Below, piece after piece: positions 22,114 to 29,901 of a DNA stretch of 46,738 nt. The position numbers and the translations under genes were made by a program. The stretch lies in NCBI GenBank assembly GCA_002490775.1, contig DKUR01000102.1, positions 1-46,738 of the forward strand. Reading direction: 5' to 3'. The DNA is from Lachnospiraceae bacterium UBA7199. GTDB lineage: Bacteria > Bacillota > Clostridia > Lachnospirales > Lachnospiraceae. Numbering within the stretch: the first letter of the stretch is position 1; each line of letters opens with the position of its first letter. The notes under the pieces were generated by a model. That model was given only the letters and a program-made list of their open reading frames with translations. It ran no database searches and was not told the DNA's origin.

Positions 22114-22482
22114 CTATTTTACTTTGTGGATCAGCTCTTCAATATCCGTACTGCTTTTGATTCGGCTGTAAAAACTGTCTGCATCTTCTTTTCCAATACT
22201 AATATGATTCATGTCACACAAAATAAACCCAAGTAAAAGTAAGACTGCAATCACAAATCGTATACGGAAATTTGCCAAAACCTTGCTTTTTCCGGTTTGC
22301 TCAGGTGGTGCAGGCTCCTCTAAGCCATATAGCTCCCCGTGTTTTCCCTCTGGCAGATCGGAATAAACAATTCCTTCCCGCATTCGAAATAACTGCCGGT
22401 CATACTGGTTCTGCATTCTGATTGCTCTAATCAGCTCAAGTTTTTTGTCCGTATTTATTTTACTCATAAATTGATTGTCCAT
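22114..22482 (-). CDS. Small membrane protein, function unknown
   Basis: The 122-residue protein has a charged, predicted cytoplasmic N-terminal part (1-72, including IRAIRMQNQYDRQLFRMREG), one hydrophobic helix (about 75-92, IRFVIAVLLLLGFILCDM) and a short extracytoplasmic tail. No family motif is recognised. Neither possible ATG (22482 or 22467) has a good ribosome binding site. It lies 67 bases upstream of the TIGR03960 gene, downstream of the his terminator, and may be the first gene of that transcript. Confidence 0.6.
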   Translation of the reverse strand: MDNQFMSKINTDKKLELIRAIRMQNQYDRQLFRMREGIVYSDLPEGKHGELYGLEEPAPPEQTGKSKVLANFRIRFVIAVLLLLGFILCDMNHISIGKEDADSFYSRIKSSTDIEELIHKVK

Positions 22483-22496
22483 GCTGTTAGTTTATA

Positions 22497-22543
22497 AACA
22501 ATATGCACTGCCACACAAGAATATGTATGCAGTGCATATTGTT
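22497..22543 (-). terminator. Terminator of the his operon
   Basis: A perfect 15-bp stem pairs 22497-22511 (AACAATATGCACTGC) with 22529-22543, followed on the minus strand by TTTAT. It begins two bases after the hisIE stop codon. Confidence 0.88.
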
Positions 22544-22544
22544 A

Positions 22545-23831
22545 TCATCTTTTGTCAAGTTCTTCTGTAATTTCCTCCCATGTTACGCCCTTTTCTACCA
22601 TTAAAACCATCATATGGTATAGAAAATCGGCAATTTCATACTTGATTTCGTTTACATTAGGATTTTTGGCTGCTATAACGATTTCTGTGGCTTCTTCCCC
22701 TAATTTTTTCAGAATTTTGTCAAGTCCTTTATCAAACAAATAGTTGGTATAGGAGCCTTCTTTTGGATGCACTTTTCTATCTTTGATCACGTTTAAAACA
22801 GATTCAAAAACCATAAGAGGATTGGTTTCCTCATATTCTTTTTTCATGATTTCATGAAAGAAACAACTATAGCTTCCCGTATGACATGCTGCTCCAATTT
22901 GAGATACCCTTGCTAAAATAGTATCCTTATCACAATCGGCAGTCATTTCCATCACATACTGAAAGTGCCCGCTGGTCTCTCCCTTAATCCACTGTTCTTT
23001 ACGACTTCTGCTGTAATAAGTCATACGCCCGCTTTTTAAAGTGTGAAGATATGCCTCCTCATCCATATAGGCCACCATCAAAACTTCTCTTGTTTTATAA
23101 TCCTGGGTTACTACAGGTACAAGTCCATCTGAATTTTTCTTTAATTCCTCCCACTTAACTGCCGGCTCAAAGGTTCTGACACTTACTCCATTCCCTGCAC
23201 ACAAGTCCTTGATATCATTTAATTCCTTTGCATTAGCATTAATCGCCGGTCCTGTAACACCTGAAATCATTTCTGTGGATAACAATTCAATGATCTTATC
23301 AAGAGATACTTCGGGAAGGGTAACGATAAGCGGCAGTTTGGAGATACTTACTGCCTGTTTAATCCCTCTTTCATTGAGCAATATAATTCCATCTGCAAAT
23401 TCAGATAAAACCTCTTCGTTGGTCTTTATTTCTTCTGCCTCATAAATACATGCAAGAATTTTTTCCTTTCCAAACTTTAAAGAAACTTCCCTTGTTATTG
23501 ATACATTTTCTTCTTTGGAATAATTAAGCGCTGCCTTTGTACATCCTGCATAGAGTAATTTTTTTACATCCTCCATACGTTTGATATTTCCCGCGCCGAT
23601 AACAGGAATTTGTGCTTCCCTGCATATAAGCTTTATCAAATCAAGTGCAGCATCATGAGAAGCATCATCTTCGGAAAGATCAAAGACAATCAATTCATCT
23701 GCATTATTTTCCCCATAAAATCTAGCTAACTGCGCGGGATCTTCACTTACCACCATTTCATCATGAAAACCCGCAACAGCTTTTGCTTTTAAAAGGTAAA
23801 TACATGGTATAAATTTTTTGTAATCTTTCAT
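22545..23831 (-). CDS. hisIE: HisIE bifunctional enzyme with degenerate HisF-like N-terminal domain
   Basis: The protein has 428 residues. Residues about 1-205 resemble HisF/HisA (FIPCIYLL, PVIGAGNIKRMEDVKKLLYAG, GKEKILACIYEA), but the two catalytic Asp positions are Tyr12 and Tyr130, and the second half barrel is much reduced. HisI (about 225-330) follows with Asp299, Asp301, Asp303, Cys300, Cys316 and Cys323 (ACHTGSYSCFF), the metal site of phosphoribosyl-AMP cyclohydrolase. HisE (about 342-428) has GEEATE and EIADFLYH, the phosphoribosyl-ATP pyrophosphatase site. It does steps two and three of histidine synthesis. It is the last his gene here; hisA, hisF, hisH and hisC are not in the window. 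Confidence 0.9.
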   Translation of the reverse strand: MKDYKKFIPCIYLLKAKAVAGFHDEMVVSEDPAQLARFYGENNADELIVFDLSEDDASHDAALDLIKLICREAQIPVIGAGNIKRMEDVKKLLYAGCTKAALNYSKEENVSITREVSLKFGKEKILACIYEAEEIKTNEEVLSEFADGIILLNERGIKQAVSISKLPLIVTLPEVSLDKIIELLSTEMISGVTGPAINANAKELNDIKDLCAGNGVSVRTFEPAVKWEELKKNSDGLVPVVTQDYKTREVLMVAYMDEEAYLHTLKSGRMTYYSRSRKEQWIKGETSGHFQYVMEMTADCDKDTILARVSQIGAACHTGSYSCFFHEIMKKEYEETNPLMVFESVLNVIKDRKVHPKEGSYTNYLFDKGLDKILKKLGEEATEIVIAAKNPNVNEIKYEIADFLYHMMVLMVEKGVTWEEITEELDKR

Positions 23832-23886
23832 AATTTGTTGATTCCTTTTATCCTGTCTCTATAAATTAGAAACCTCTCTGTATATT

Positions 23887-24474
23887 TTATAAACTTCCCT
23901 TTGTACTCAGAACATCTGTAATTCTGGCATCTTTTTCCACTGCTTCATCTAGTGCCTTGGAAAATGCTTTAAATATGGCTTCTATCATATGATGATTATT
24001 GATGCCTGAAAGCATCTTAATGTGCAGATTCATTCCGGCACTGTAGGAAAGAGCGTAAAAGAATTCCCTGACAAGCTCTGTGTCCAGACTGCCAACTTTT
24101 TCTGCAGTAAAATCACATTCAAAAACAAAATATGGTCTGCCGCATAAATCTACGGCACACAAAGCAAGTGCATCATCCATAGGCAGTATACAGGAACCAT
24201 ATCTTTTGATGCCTGATTTATCCCCCAATGCTTCTTTTATGGCTGTCCCTAATACAATTCCTGCATCCTCGACGGAATGGTGTCCGTCTACCTGCAGATC
24301 TCCTTTCACGGTTATTGTTAGATCAAAAAAACCGTGTCTCGCAAGCCCTTCCAGCATATGATCCAAAAAGCCAATTCCCGTTTTTATATTGCTTTTACCA
24401 CATCCATCTAAATTAAGGATAACAGAAATGTCAGTTTCTTTTGTTTTTCTGGTTATTTCTGCTTTTCGTTCCAT
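23887..24474 (-). CDS. hisB: Imidazoleglycerol-phosphate dehydratase
   Basis: HisB (195 aa, monofunctional) dehydrates imidazole glycerol phosphate to imidazole acetol phosphate, step six of histidine synthesis, with bound Mn. The two metal-binding motifs are visible: GFLDHML / DGHHSVEDAGI and the second repeat INNHHMIEAIFKAF. The ATG has AGGAGG upstream, and the gene is 12 bases after hisD. Confidence 0.97.
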   Translation of the reverse strand: MERKAEITRKTKETDISVILNLDGCGKSNIKTGIGFLDHMLEGLARHGFFDLTITVKGDLQVDGHHSVEDAGIVLGTAIKEALGDKSGIKRYGSCILPMDDALALCAVDLCGRPYFVFECDFTAEKVGSLDTELVREFFYALSYSAGMNLHIKMLSGINNHHMIEAIFKAFSKALDEAVEKDARITDVLSTKGSL

Positions 24475-24486
24475 TTTTACGACCTC

Positions 24487-25776
24487 CTACTCAAATCTAA
24501 CTTTAATGGAATTTGCATGTGCAGTCAATCCCTCTTTGCTGGCAAATAATTCAATCTCTTCATGCACCTTAAAAAGTGCATCCCTGGAGTAGGAAATAAT
24601 ACTGGTTTTTTTCATAAAATCATCCACATTTAAGGGAGAAAAGAATCGGGCAGTTCCATTGGTTGGCAAAATATGATTTGGGCCTGCAAAGTAATCTCCT
24701 AAAGGCTCTGAGGAATATTCCCCAAGGAAAATCGCTCCGGCATTTTTTATTTTTGTCATCGTCTCAAAAGGATTTGCCGTAAGGATCTCCAAATGCTCGG
24801 AAGCAATTTCATTGGCAGCATCTATTGCTTCCTCCATATTCTGTGCAATCAAAATATATCCATAGTTTTCAAGAGATTTTTCAATAATTTCTTTTCTGGA
24901 AAGCTCTTTTGTAAACTGCTCTACTTCATCTGAAACCTGTTTGGCCAGATTTTTACTGGTGGTAATTAAAATGGCACTGGCCATTTCATCATGTTCTGCC
25001 TGAGATAACAGATCAGCAGCCACGTATCTGGGATTGGCGCTGTCATCAGCCAGCACAAGAATTTCACTGGGGCCAGCAATGGAATCAATGCTCACATAAC
25101 CAAAACAAGCCTTTTTAGCAAGTGCCACAAAAATATTTCCAGGGCCGGTAATTTTATCTACTCTTGGAATGCTTTCCGTTCCAAAAGCCATAGCAGCAAT
25201 AGCCTGTGCGCCGCCTGCCTTATAAATTTCATCCACACCTGCAATATCAGCAGCAACTAATGTACCTGAGTTGACCTTTCCATCAGCATCTGGCGGAGTA
25301 GTCATAATGATTCTTGACACGCCGGCAACCTTTGCAGGAAGTACATTCATAAGTACACTGGAAGGATAAGCCGCCTTTCCCCCTGGAACATATACTCCCG
25401 AAACTTCAATGGGAGTGATTCTCTGGCCTAAGATCGTACCGTTATCTTTAGGGGAAATCCAACTGTTATGAAGCTGTTTTTGATGAAATTCAGTGATATT
25501 GGCGGCCGATTTTTTCATTACTTCCACCAGCTTTGAATCTACCTTTTCGTAAGCTTCTCTTATTTCTTCTTCTGTCACCTTAATATTATTTTTGGTTATT
25601 TCACAGTGGTCAAACTGCCTTGTATAGGTAAATAAAGCTTCATCTTTCTTTTCCCGTACCTGGGTAATAATTTCGTTTACTGTCTGTTCATAGCTTCCGT
25701 AGCTGTTGGGACTTCTTTTTAAAAGGCTTTCAAGAAGGTTGTTTTTTGTCTGGTCATTTAATTCTATGATACGCAT
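24487..25776 (-). CDS. hisD: Histidinol dehydrogenase
   Basis: HisD (429 aa) oxidises histidinol to histidine with NAD in two steps. Typical motifs are YVPGGKAAYPSSVLMN, DKITGPGNIFVALAKK, SIAGPSEILVLAD and AEHDE, and the C-terminal PTNGTARFFSPL. The zinc and base residues are in GPSE, QAEHD and SEHLE. The ATG has AAAGGAG upstream. It lies between hisG and hisB. Confidence 0.98.
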   Translation of the reverse strand: MRIIELNDQTKNNLLESLLKRSPNSYGSYEQTVNEIITQVREKKDEALFTYTRQFDHCEITKNNIKVTEEEIREAYEKVDSKLVEVMKKSAANITEFHQKQLHNSWISPKDNGTILGQRITPIEVSGVYVPGGKAAYPSSVLMNVLPAKVAGVSRIIMTTPPDADGKVNSGTLVAADIAGVDEIYKAGGAQAIAAMAFGTESIPRVDKITGPGNIFVALAKKACFGYVSIDSIAGPSEILVLADDSANPRYVAADLLSQAEHDEMASAILITTSKNLAKQVSDEVEQFTKELSRKEIIEKSLENYGYILIAQNMEEAIDAANEIASEHLEILTANPFETMTKIKNAGAIFLGEYSSEPLGDYFAGPNHILPTNGTARFFSPLNVDDFMKKTSIISYSRDALFKVHEEIELFASKEGLTAHANSIKVRFE

Positions 25777-25799
25777 TGTCTACTGCTCCTTTCGGCTGT

Positions 25800-26444
25800 T
25801 TAACATAACTGTTTTAATCGGAAAATCAAATCTTTGATCCGTTCTGTTTCCATCTGCATACTTACCTGATTTACAATCATTCTGGCAGATAAGGGGCAGA
25901 TTTCCTCCAGGACTTCAAGGCCATTTTCCTTTAAGGTGGAACCTGTCTCAACTATATCTACAATTACATCTGAAAGTTCTACAATAGGGCCTAGCTCTAC
26001 AGAACCATTCAACTTGATAATATCCACTGTCTGGTGCTTTTTGTTATAAAAATAATCCTTTGCAATCAAAGGATATTTTGTGGCAACACGAATCCGCTCA
26101 TGATGAAGCAGCAGATCTTTTGCAGAGGCTGGACCACACACGCACATCCGGCATTTTCCAAATCCTAAATCCAGTACCTCATATACCCTTCTGTTTTCTT
26201 CTAAAATCGTGTCTTTTCCAACTACTCCAATGTCTGCTGCACCATATTCCACATAAGTAGGCACATCTGGCCCTTTTGCAAGAAAAAACCTTACTTTTTT
26301 TTCCTCATTTGTAAAAATCAGCTTTCGGGAATTTTTATCCTTCATTTCTTCGCAGGTAATGCCGATCTGTTCTAAAAGTGCCAGGGTTTTATTTGCAAGA
26401 CGTCCCTTGCCCAGGGCAAAGGTTAAATATCTTTCTTCACTCAT
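25800..26444 (-). CDS. hisG: ATP phosphoribosyltransferase, short form
   Basis: HisG (214 aa) makes phosphoribosyl-ATP, the first and controlled step of histidine synthesis. It is the short form lacking the C-terminal regulatory domain (FALGKGRL at the start; IVDIVETGSTLKENGLE is the PRPP-binding motif), so it needs HisZ, which is encoded directly upstream with a 25-base gap. Histidine feedback should act through HisZ. Confidence 0.97.
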   Translation of the reverse strand: MSEERYLTFALGKGRLANKTLALLEQIGITCEEMKDKNSRKLIFTNEEKKVRFFLAKGPDVPTYVEYGAADIGVVGKDTILEENRRVYEVLDLGFGKCRMCVCGPASAKDLLLHHERIRVATKYPLIAKDYFYNKKHQTVDIIKLNGSVELGPIVELSDVIVDIVETGSTLKENGLEVLEEICPLSARMIVNQVSMQMETERIKDLIFRLKQLC

Positions 26445-26469
26445 TTAATCCACACAATCACAAATTCTT

Positions 26470-27582
26470 TTATTTTTCAGGAATCAGTGATACCTTTCTG
26501 CCATTTTTTCTAAGTTCTTTGGCTTCGGAAAGCCTGCTTTCATAATTATCAGAACCATAAGACAGGTAAGTAATTTCATCCGTAACTTTTATTCCTGTTT
26601 TTTGCCGGCTTAACGCCAGCATAAGGTCATCTATTACAATTGCAAATCCAATTGCCGGCGATTCCTTTCCGAAATATCCTAATAAATGATCATATCGTCC
26701 ACCTTTTACAATGGGTTCTCCCACTCCATAGGTATAAACTTTAAAGATCACTCCAGTATAATAATGATATTTACTGAGCATTCCAAGATCAAAGGATACA
26801 TATTTTTCCACTCCATACAGACAAAGAACCTGATACAGCTTGGAAAGCCGGTCAATAGCATAAAAGGAACGGGAATTTAAAGCAAATTCTTCTGCCTCCT
26901 TTAAAACTTCTACAGTACCAAAGTAATCGGTAATCTTTAGCAGCGCTTTACGATAAGAATCGGCAACCCCTTTTCCCTCCAGCAATTCCTCCGCCCCAAA
27001 GATATTTTTGCCGGAAATCAACTCACGCAGCTCATTTTCTGTCTGTTCGTTAAGTCCTGCCTGTGCACAGATGCCCTTAAAATATTCCATCTGCCCAATG
27101 CTTACCTGGAAATCATTTAACCCAGCCCTTAAGAGAGATTCTACAACAAGCGCAATCATTTCTCCGTCTGCTTCCACGCTGCCATCCCCAATTAACTCAG
27201 CCCCCATCTGGGTGACTTCTTTTAATTTTCCCTGCAGACTGCTTGTATTGGTAAAAGTGTTTCCAGCATAGCAAAAACGGATAGGTACATTTTCATCCAT
27301 AAAATATTTAGCCGCACATCTTGCCATAGACGGCGTAAAATCAGGGCGCAGTACCAGTGTATTTCCTTCTTTATCAAAAAATTTATACAGTTCCTTGGAT
27401 GGCGTGGTTCCAATCTCCTTGGAAAATACATCAAAAAATTCAAAAGTAGGTGTCTGGATATCCTGATATCCAAATAAATTAAGCTGGTTATGAATCAATG
27501 CCTCAACTGCAAGTTTTTCTGCATACTCTTTTCCATAAATATCTCTGACACCCTCCGGCGTATGGATTAACTTTTTTACCAT
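26470..27582 (-). CDS. hisZ: ATP phosphoribosyltransferase regulatory subunit HisZ
   Basis: HisZ (370 aa) is a histidyl-tRNA synthetase paralog that lacks aminoacylation and forms the regulatory part of the HisG complex. Class II motifs are seen (TPEGVRDIYGKE, motif 2-like FTPSMARCAAKYF, RFCYAGNTFTNT), and the C-terminal GRYDHLLGYFGKESPAIGFAI. There is no anticodon-binding domain, as the protein stops soon after the catalytic fold (GRKVSLIPEK). It opens the his operon, behind promoter 27698-27726. Confidence 0.94.
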   Translation of the reverse strand: MVKKLIHTPEGVRDIYGKEYAEKLAVEALIHNQLNLFGYQDIQTPTFEFFDVFSKEIGTTPSKELYKFFDKEGNTLVLRPDFTPSMARCAAKYFMDENVPIRFCYAGNTFTNTSSLQGKLKEVTQMGAELIGDGSVEADGEMIALVVESLLRAGLNDFQVSIGQMEYFKGICAQAGLNEQTENELRELISGKNIFGAEELLEGKGVADSYRKALLKITDYFGTVEVLKEAEEFALNSRSFYAIDRLSKLYQVLCLYGVEKYVSFDLGMLSKYHYYTGVIFKVYTYGVGEPIVKGGRYDHLLGYFGKESPAIGFAIVIDDLMLALSRQKTGIKVTDEITYLSYGSDNYESRLSEAKELRKNGRKVSLIPEK

Positions 27583-27658
27583 ATTATTTGCTCCTATGTT
27601 TACATAATATTTTTATGTCAACTTCATATTTTTCAAATACAACTTTCGCAATTTAAAG

Positions 27659-27682
27659 TGCTAATTCGCTATCACATTAGCA
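27659..27682 (-). promoter_or_regulatory. Inverted repeat in the his leader
   Basis: TGCTAAT (27659-27665) and ATTAGCA (27676-27682) form a 7-bp inverted repeat about 10-30 bases downstream of the predicted his start point. It could be an operator or a small RNA hairpin. There is no T-box core sequence in the leader. Confidence 0.45.
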
Positions 27683-27697
27683 GGCAAAACTATTGGT

Positions 27698-27726
27698 AGT
27701 ATACAAGATACGAATTGTTTTGTCAA
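27698..27726 (-). promoter_or_regulatory. Promoter of the his operon
   Basis: TTGACA (27726-27721) overlaps the recU stop codon; after 17 bases comes TATACT (27703-27698). The leader to hisZ is about 110 bases. A second TTGACA-like hexamer nearer hisZ lacks a matching -10. Confidence 0.82.
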
Positions 27727-28244
27727 ACAAACTTGCTTAATATATCCAGATATGGAACAAAAATCCCATGTTTTTTGGGTAAGATATACTCTGGATTCAA
27801 TTCTTCATAAAGAAAGCTTTTTCTACCTCCGTTTTCTGCCCTGTCCCAAAAAAATTTCAGCATTTCAAAGGGAAGGTAATAAAATTCATCCTTATGTGAA
27901 AAGTAAATCAAAAAAAATGCAATACCGCCCTGACTTTCAAACCTCTCCATAAAAGTTACCTGATGATGATGAATATTTTGAAGTGCAAACCTGTCTACGG
28001 CGCATTCCTTTGCATCAAAGCAGACCGGAATCCCCTGCACTACACCGATATAATCCACAGTACTTTTCTGCTCAAAATATGCAAGTGTAATGTGCCTGGT
28101 GGCCTTGTCAATATTAATGGGTGTAATGGGGGTTGGTATTTTCTGAATGAGTGCCAAATTATTTTCCATATATTTTTCATTGGTCCTATTGATCAAATCC
28201 TCCAGCGTAGATCCTCTAAGACCTCTCGAACTCCATGTTGCCAT
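27723..28244 (-). CDS. recU: RecU-like Holliday junction resolvase
   Basis: This 173-residue protein is a short RecU-family endonuclease that cuts four-way junctions in recombination. Conserved parts are RGLRGSTLEDLINRTNEKY at the N terminus, KIPTPI, then the nuclease core STVDYIGV ... CFDAKEC (Asp and Glu-Lys pair), NIHHHQVTFMERF and GGIAFFLIYF. The start is ATG 28244 (GAGGAAG upstream). It is about 30 residues shorter than the Bacillus protein, chiefly at the N terminus. The unusual neighbours are pseudouridine synthase upstream and the his operon downstream. Confidence 0.85.
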   Translation of the reverse strand: MATWSSRGLRGSTLEDLINRTNEKYMENNLALIQKIPTPITPINIDKATRHITLAYFEQKSTVDYIGVVQGIPVCFDAKECAVDRFALQNIHHHQVTFMERFESQGGIAFFLIYFSHKDEFYYLPFEMLKFFWDRAENGGRKSFLYEELNPEYILPKKHGIFVPYLDILSKFV

Positions 28245-28287
28245 AACTTCCTCTCTTTGCTTATACCGCAGAAGCATTACAAATTTA

Positions 28288-29283
28288 CTATAATACCTCT
28301 ATTTCTGCATTTATTATTTGGTCAAATATATCAGGAACAGGAATTTCAATTCTTTGGCCACTTAAATTCTCAAAGGGGCTTTCAAGTTCAGTAAATTCCA
28401 GACAACTGGCATACAAAAGCTGGCTGTTTATATGAAACTGCCGCTTATATTTATCATTCCACTGCCTGTCTCCATATTTATAATCGCCAAGCAGCGGATG
28501 ACCTGTACTGGCTAAATGAATACGGATCTGATGCGGTTTACCTGTAATCAGCTCTGCTTCTACCAATGTTTTATCCGAAAAAACCTGAAGGGGATAATAT
28601 CTGGTTTTAATATAAGTGGATTTACCTTTATCTTCTTTTACAGCAAGCCGGACTTTATTTCTTATTTCATCTTTGATAAGAAAGCCTTCCAGAGTTTCTT
28701 CTTTTTGCACTTTTCCTTTCACCAGCATACGGTAAAATTTTTTTATGCGTCTCTCTTTAATAAGATGGTTCATTTTTTGACTTCCAACAAGGGTTTTGGC
28801 ACCTATTACAAGCCCCATCGTATTCCGGTCAAGCCGGTTGCATACAGAGGGCCTAAAAGTAGAAAGAGTCTCTGCATCCAGAATGTTTTCTGTAAGTAAA
28901 TATCCAATCATCCATTCATTTAAGGATAAATCAGAAGGCACTGCCTTTTGCGACAAAATTCCAGCCGGCTTATTCATGAAAAGGACATGTTCATCTTCAT
29001 AAACAATTTCGACTCCCTTAAGCCCATGAAACGCTTTTTCATATTCATCAGAAGCGGTTTTGCTATCCTTAAAATTTTGTATTGTTTCTTCTGAAAGGTA
29101 AAAAGAAATCTGATCTCCAACAATAAGTTTTTCACTGCCCTCTGCCCTTTTGCCATTTAAAGTAATATTTTTCTTACGCAGCATCTTGTAAAAAAAGGAC
29201 ATTGGCGCCAAAGGCATAAATTTGTGCAGGAACTTATCCAATCGTTGTCCTGCTTCATTTTCTTTAATTTCTATCTGCTGCAT
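28288..29283 (-). CDS. RluC/RluD-type pseudouridine synthase
   Basis: The protein (331 aa) isomerises specific uridines in 23S rRNA or tRNA. It has an N-terminal S4 RNA-binding domain (RLDKFLHKFMPLAPMSFFYKMLRKKNITLNG, key R-L-D-K start) and a catalytic domain with Asp in CNRLDRNTMGL, then GKPHQIRIHLASTGHPLLGD. RluC or RluD specificity cannot be told from sequence alone. It follows the 189-residue membrane protein gene and precedes recU. Confidence 0.92.
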   Translation of the reverse strand: MQQIEIKENEAGQRLDKFLHKFMPLAPMSFFYKMLRKKNITLNGKRAEGSEKLIVGDQISFYLSEETIQNFKDSKTASDEYEKAFHGLKGVEIVYEDEHVLFMNKPAGILSQKAVPSDLSLNEWMIGYLLTENILDAETLSTFRPSVCNRLDRNTMGLVIGAKTLVGSQKMNHLIKERRIKKFYRMLVKGKVQKEETLEGFLIKDEIRNKVRLAVKEDKGKSTYIKTRYYPLQVFSDKTLVEAELITGKPHQIRIHLASTGHPLLGDYKYGDRQWNDKYKRQFHINSQLLYASCLEFTELESPFENLSGQRIEIPVPDIFDQIINAEIEVL

Positions 29284-29319
29284 AACATAACCATATTCTT
29301 TCCCATATATTTTATCATT

Positions 29320-29889
29320 CTATAGTGATATATCATACAATAGAATTCTTACTTCGTCATCTTTTTGAGGATCATATTCCTGATTCATGGCATTTAATCC
29401 TTCAAGCTGTTCACAATATTTTTTTATATCATTCGTTGTTGTAATTGTCATATCCTTAATACCGCCCTGCTTAAACATAGTTGTCAGATGTTCTTTAAAT
29501 TCTTTATCCTGAAAAGGTTCTGTCTCCGTATATGCAAGAATGATCTTATCTTCCACTACCATATGACTGATAGAAAAATTGTTTTGATAGGAAGTAAAAA
29601 ACATATCATACATACCAATCAGGTGTCCTTCAACAGGACGGATTTGTTCCATTGCTTTTACGCTGCACCCTTTTGCCCTGAAAAACATGATCAGATTGAC
29701 CAGGCTTTTACAGGCTGGAAGGCATCCCAAAACTGCTACAATGGTAAGCAGATTTTTTCTACTTCCGGTGGTTATATAACCTGCAGCAAAAATTGCTATG
29801 GAAATTGCAAAAAAAGCAATCGTACGTATGATCACCCAGTTTCTTTTTTTCTTTAAATATCCATAAGTTCCTTTTATTGCTTTTTTCAA
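29320..29889 (-). CDS. Two-helix membrane protein, function unknown
   Basis: The 189-residue protein has a basic N terminus (KKAIKGTYGYLKKKRN), two adjacent transmembrane helices (about 18-38 and 46-68) and a cytoplasmic C-terminal domain with the pattern HMVVEDKIILAYTE and a repeated KDMTITTTNDIKKYCEQ. I do not recognise the fold. The start is a TTG at 29889 with GGAGG seven bases upstream. It is 12 bases from YgiQ, so co-transcribed. Confidence 0.65.
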   Translation of the reverse strand: MKKAIKGTYGYLKKKRNWVIIRTIAFFAISIAIFAAGYITTGSRKNLLTIVAVLGCLPACKSLVNLIMFFRAKGCSVKAMEQIRPVEGHLIGMYDMFFTSYQNNFSISHMVVEDKIILAYTETEPFQDKEFKEHLTTMFKQGGIKDMTITTTNDIKKYCEQLEGLNAMNQEYDPQKDDEVRILLYDISL

Positions 29890-29901
29890 CTTACTGCCTC
29901 C

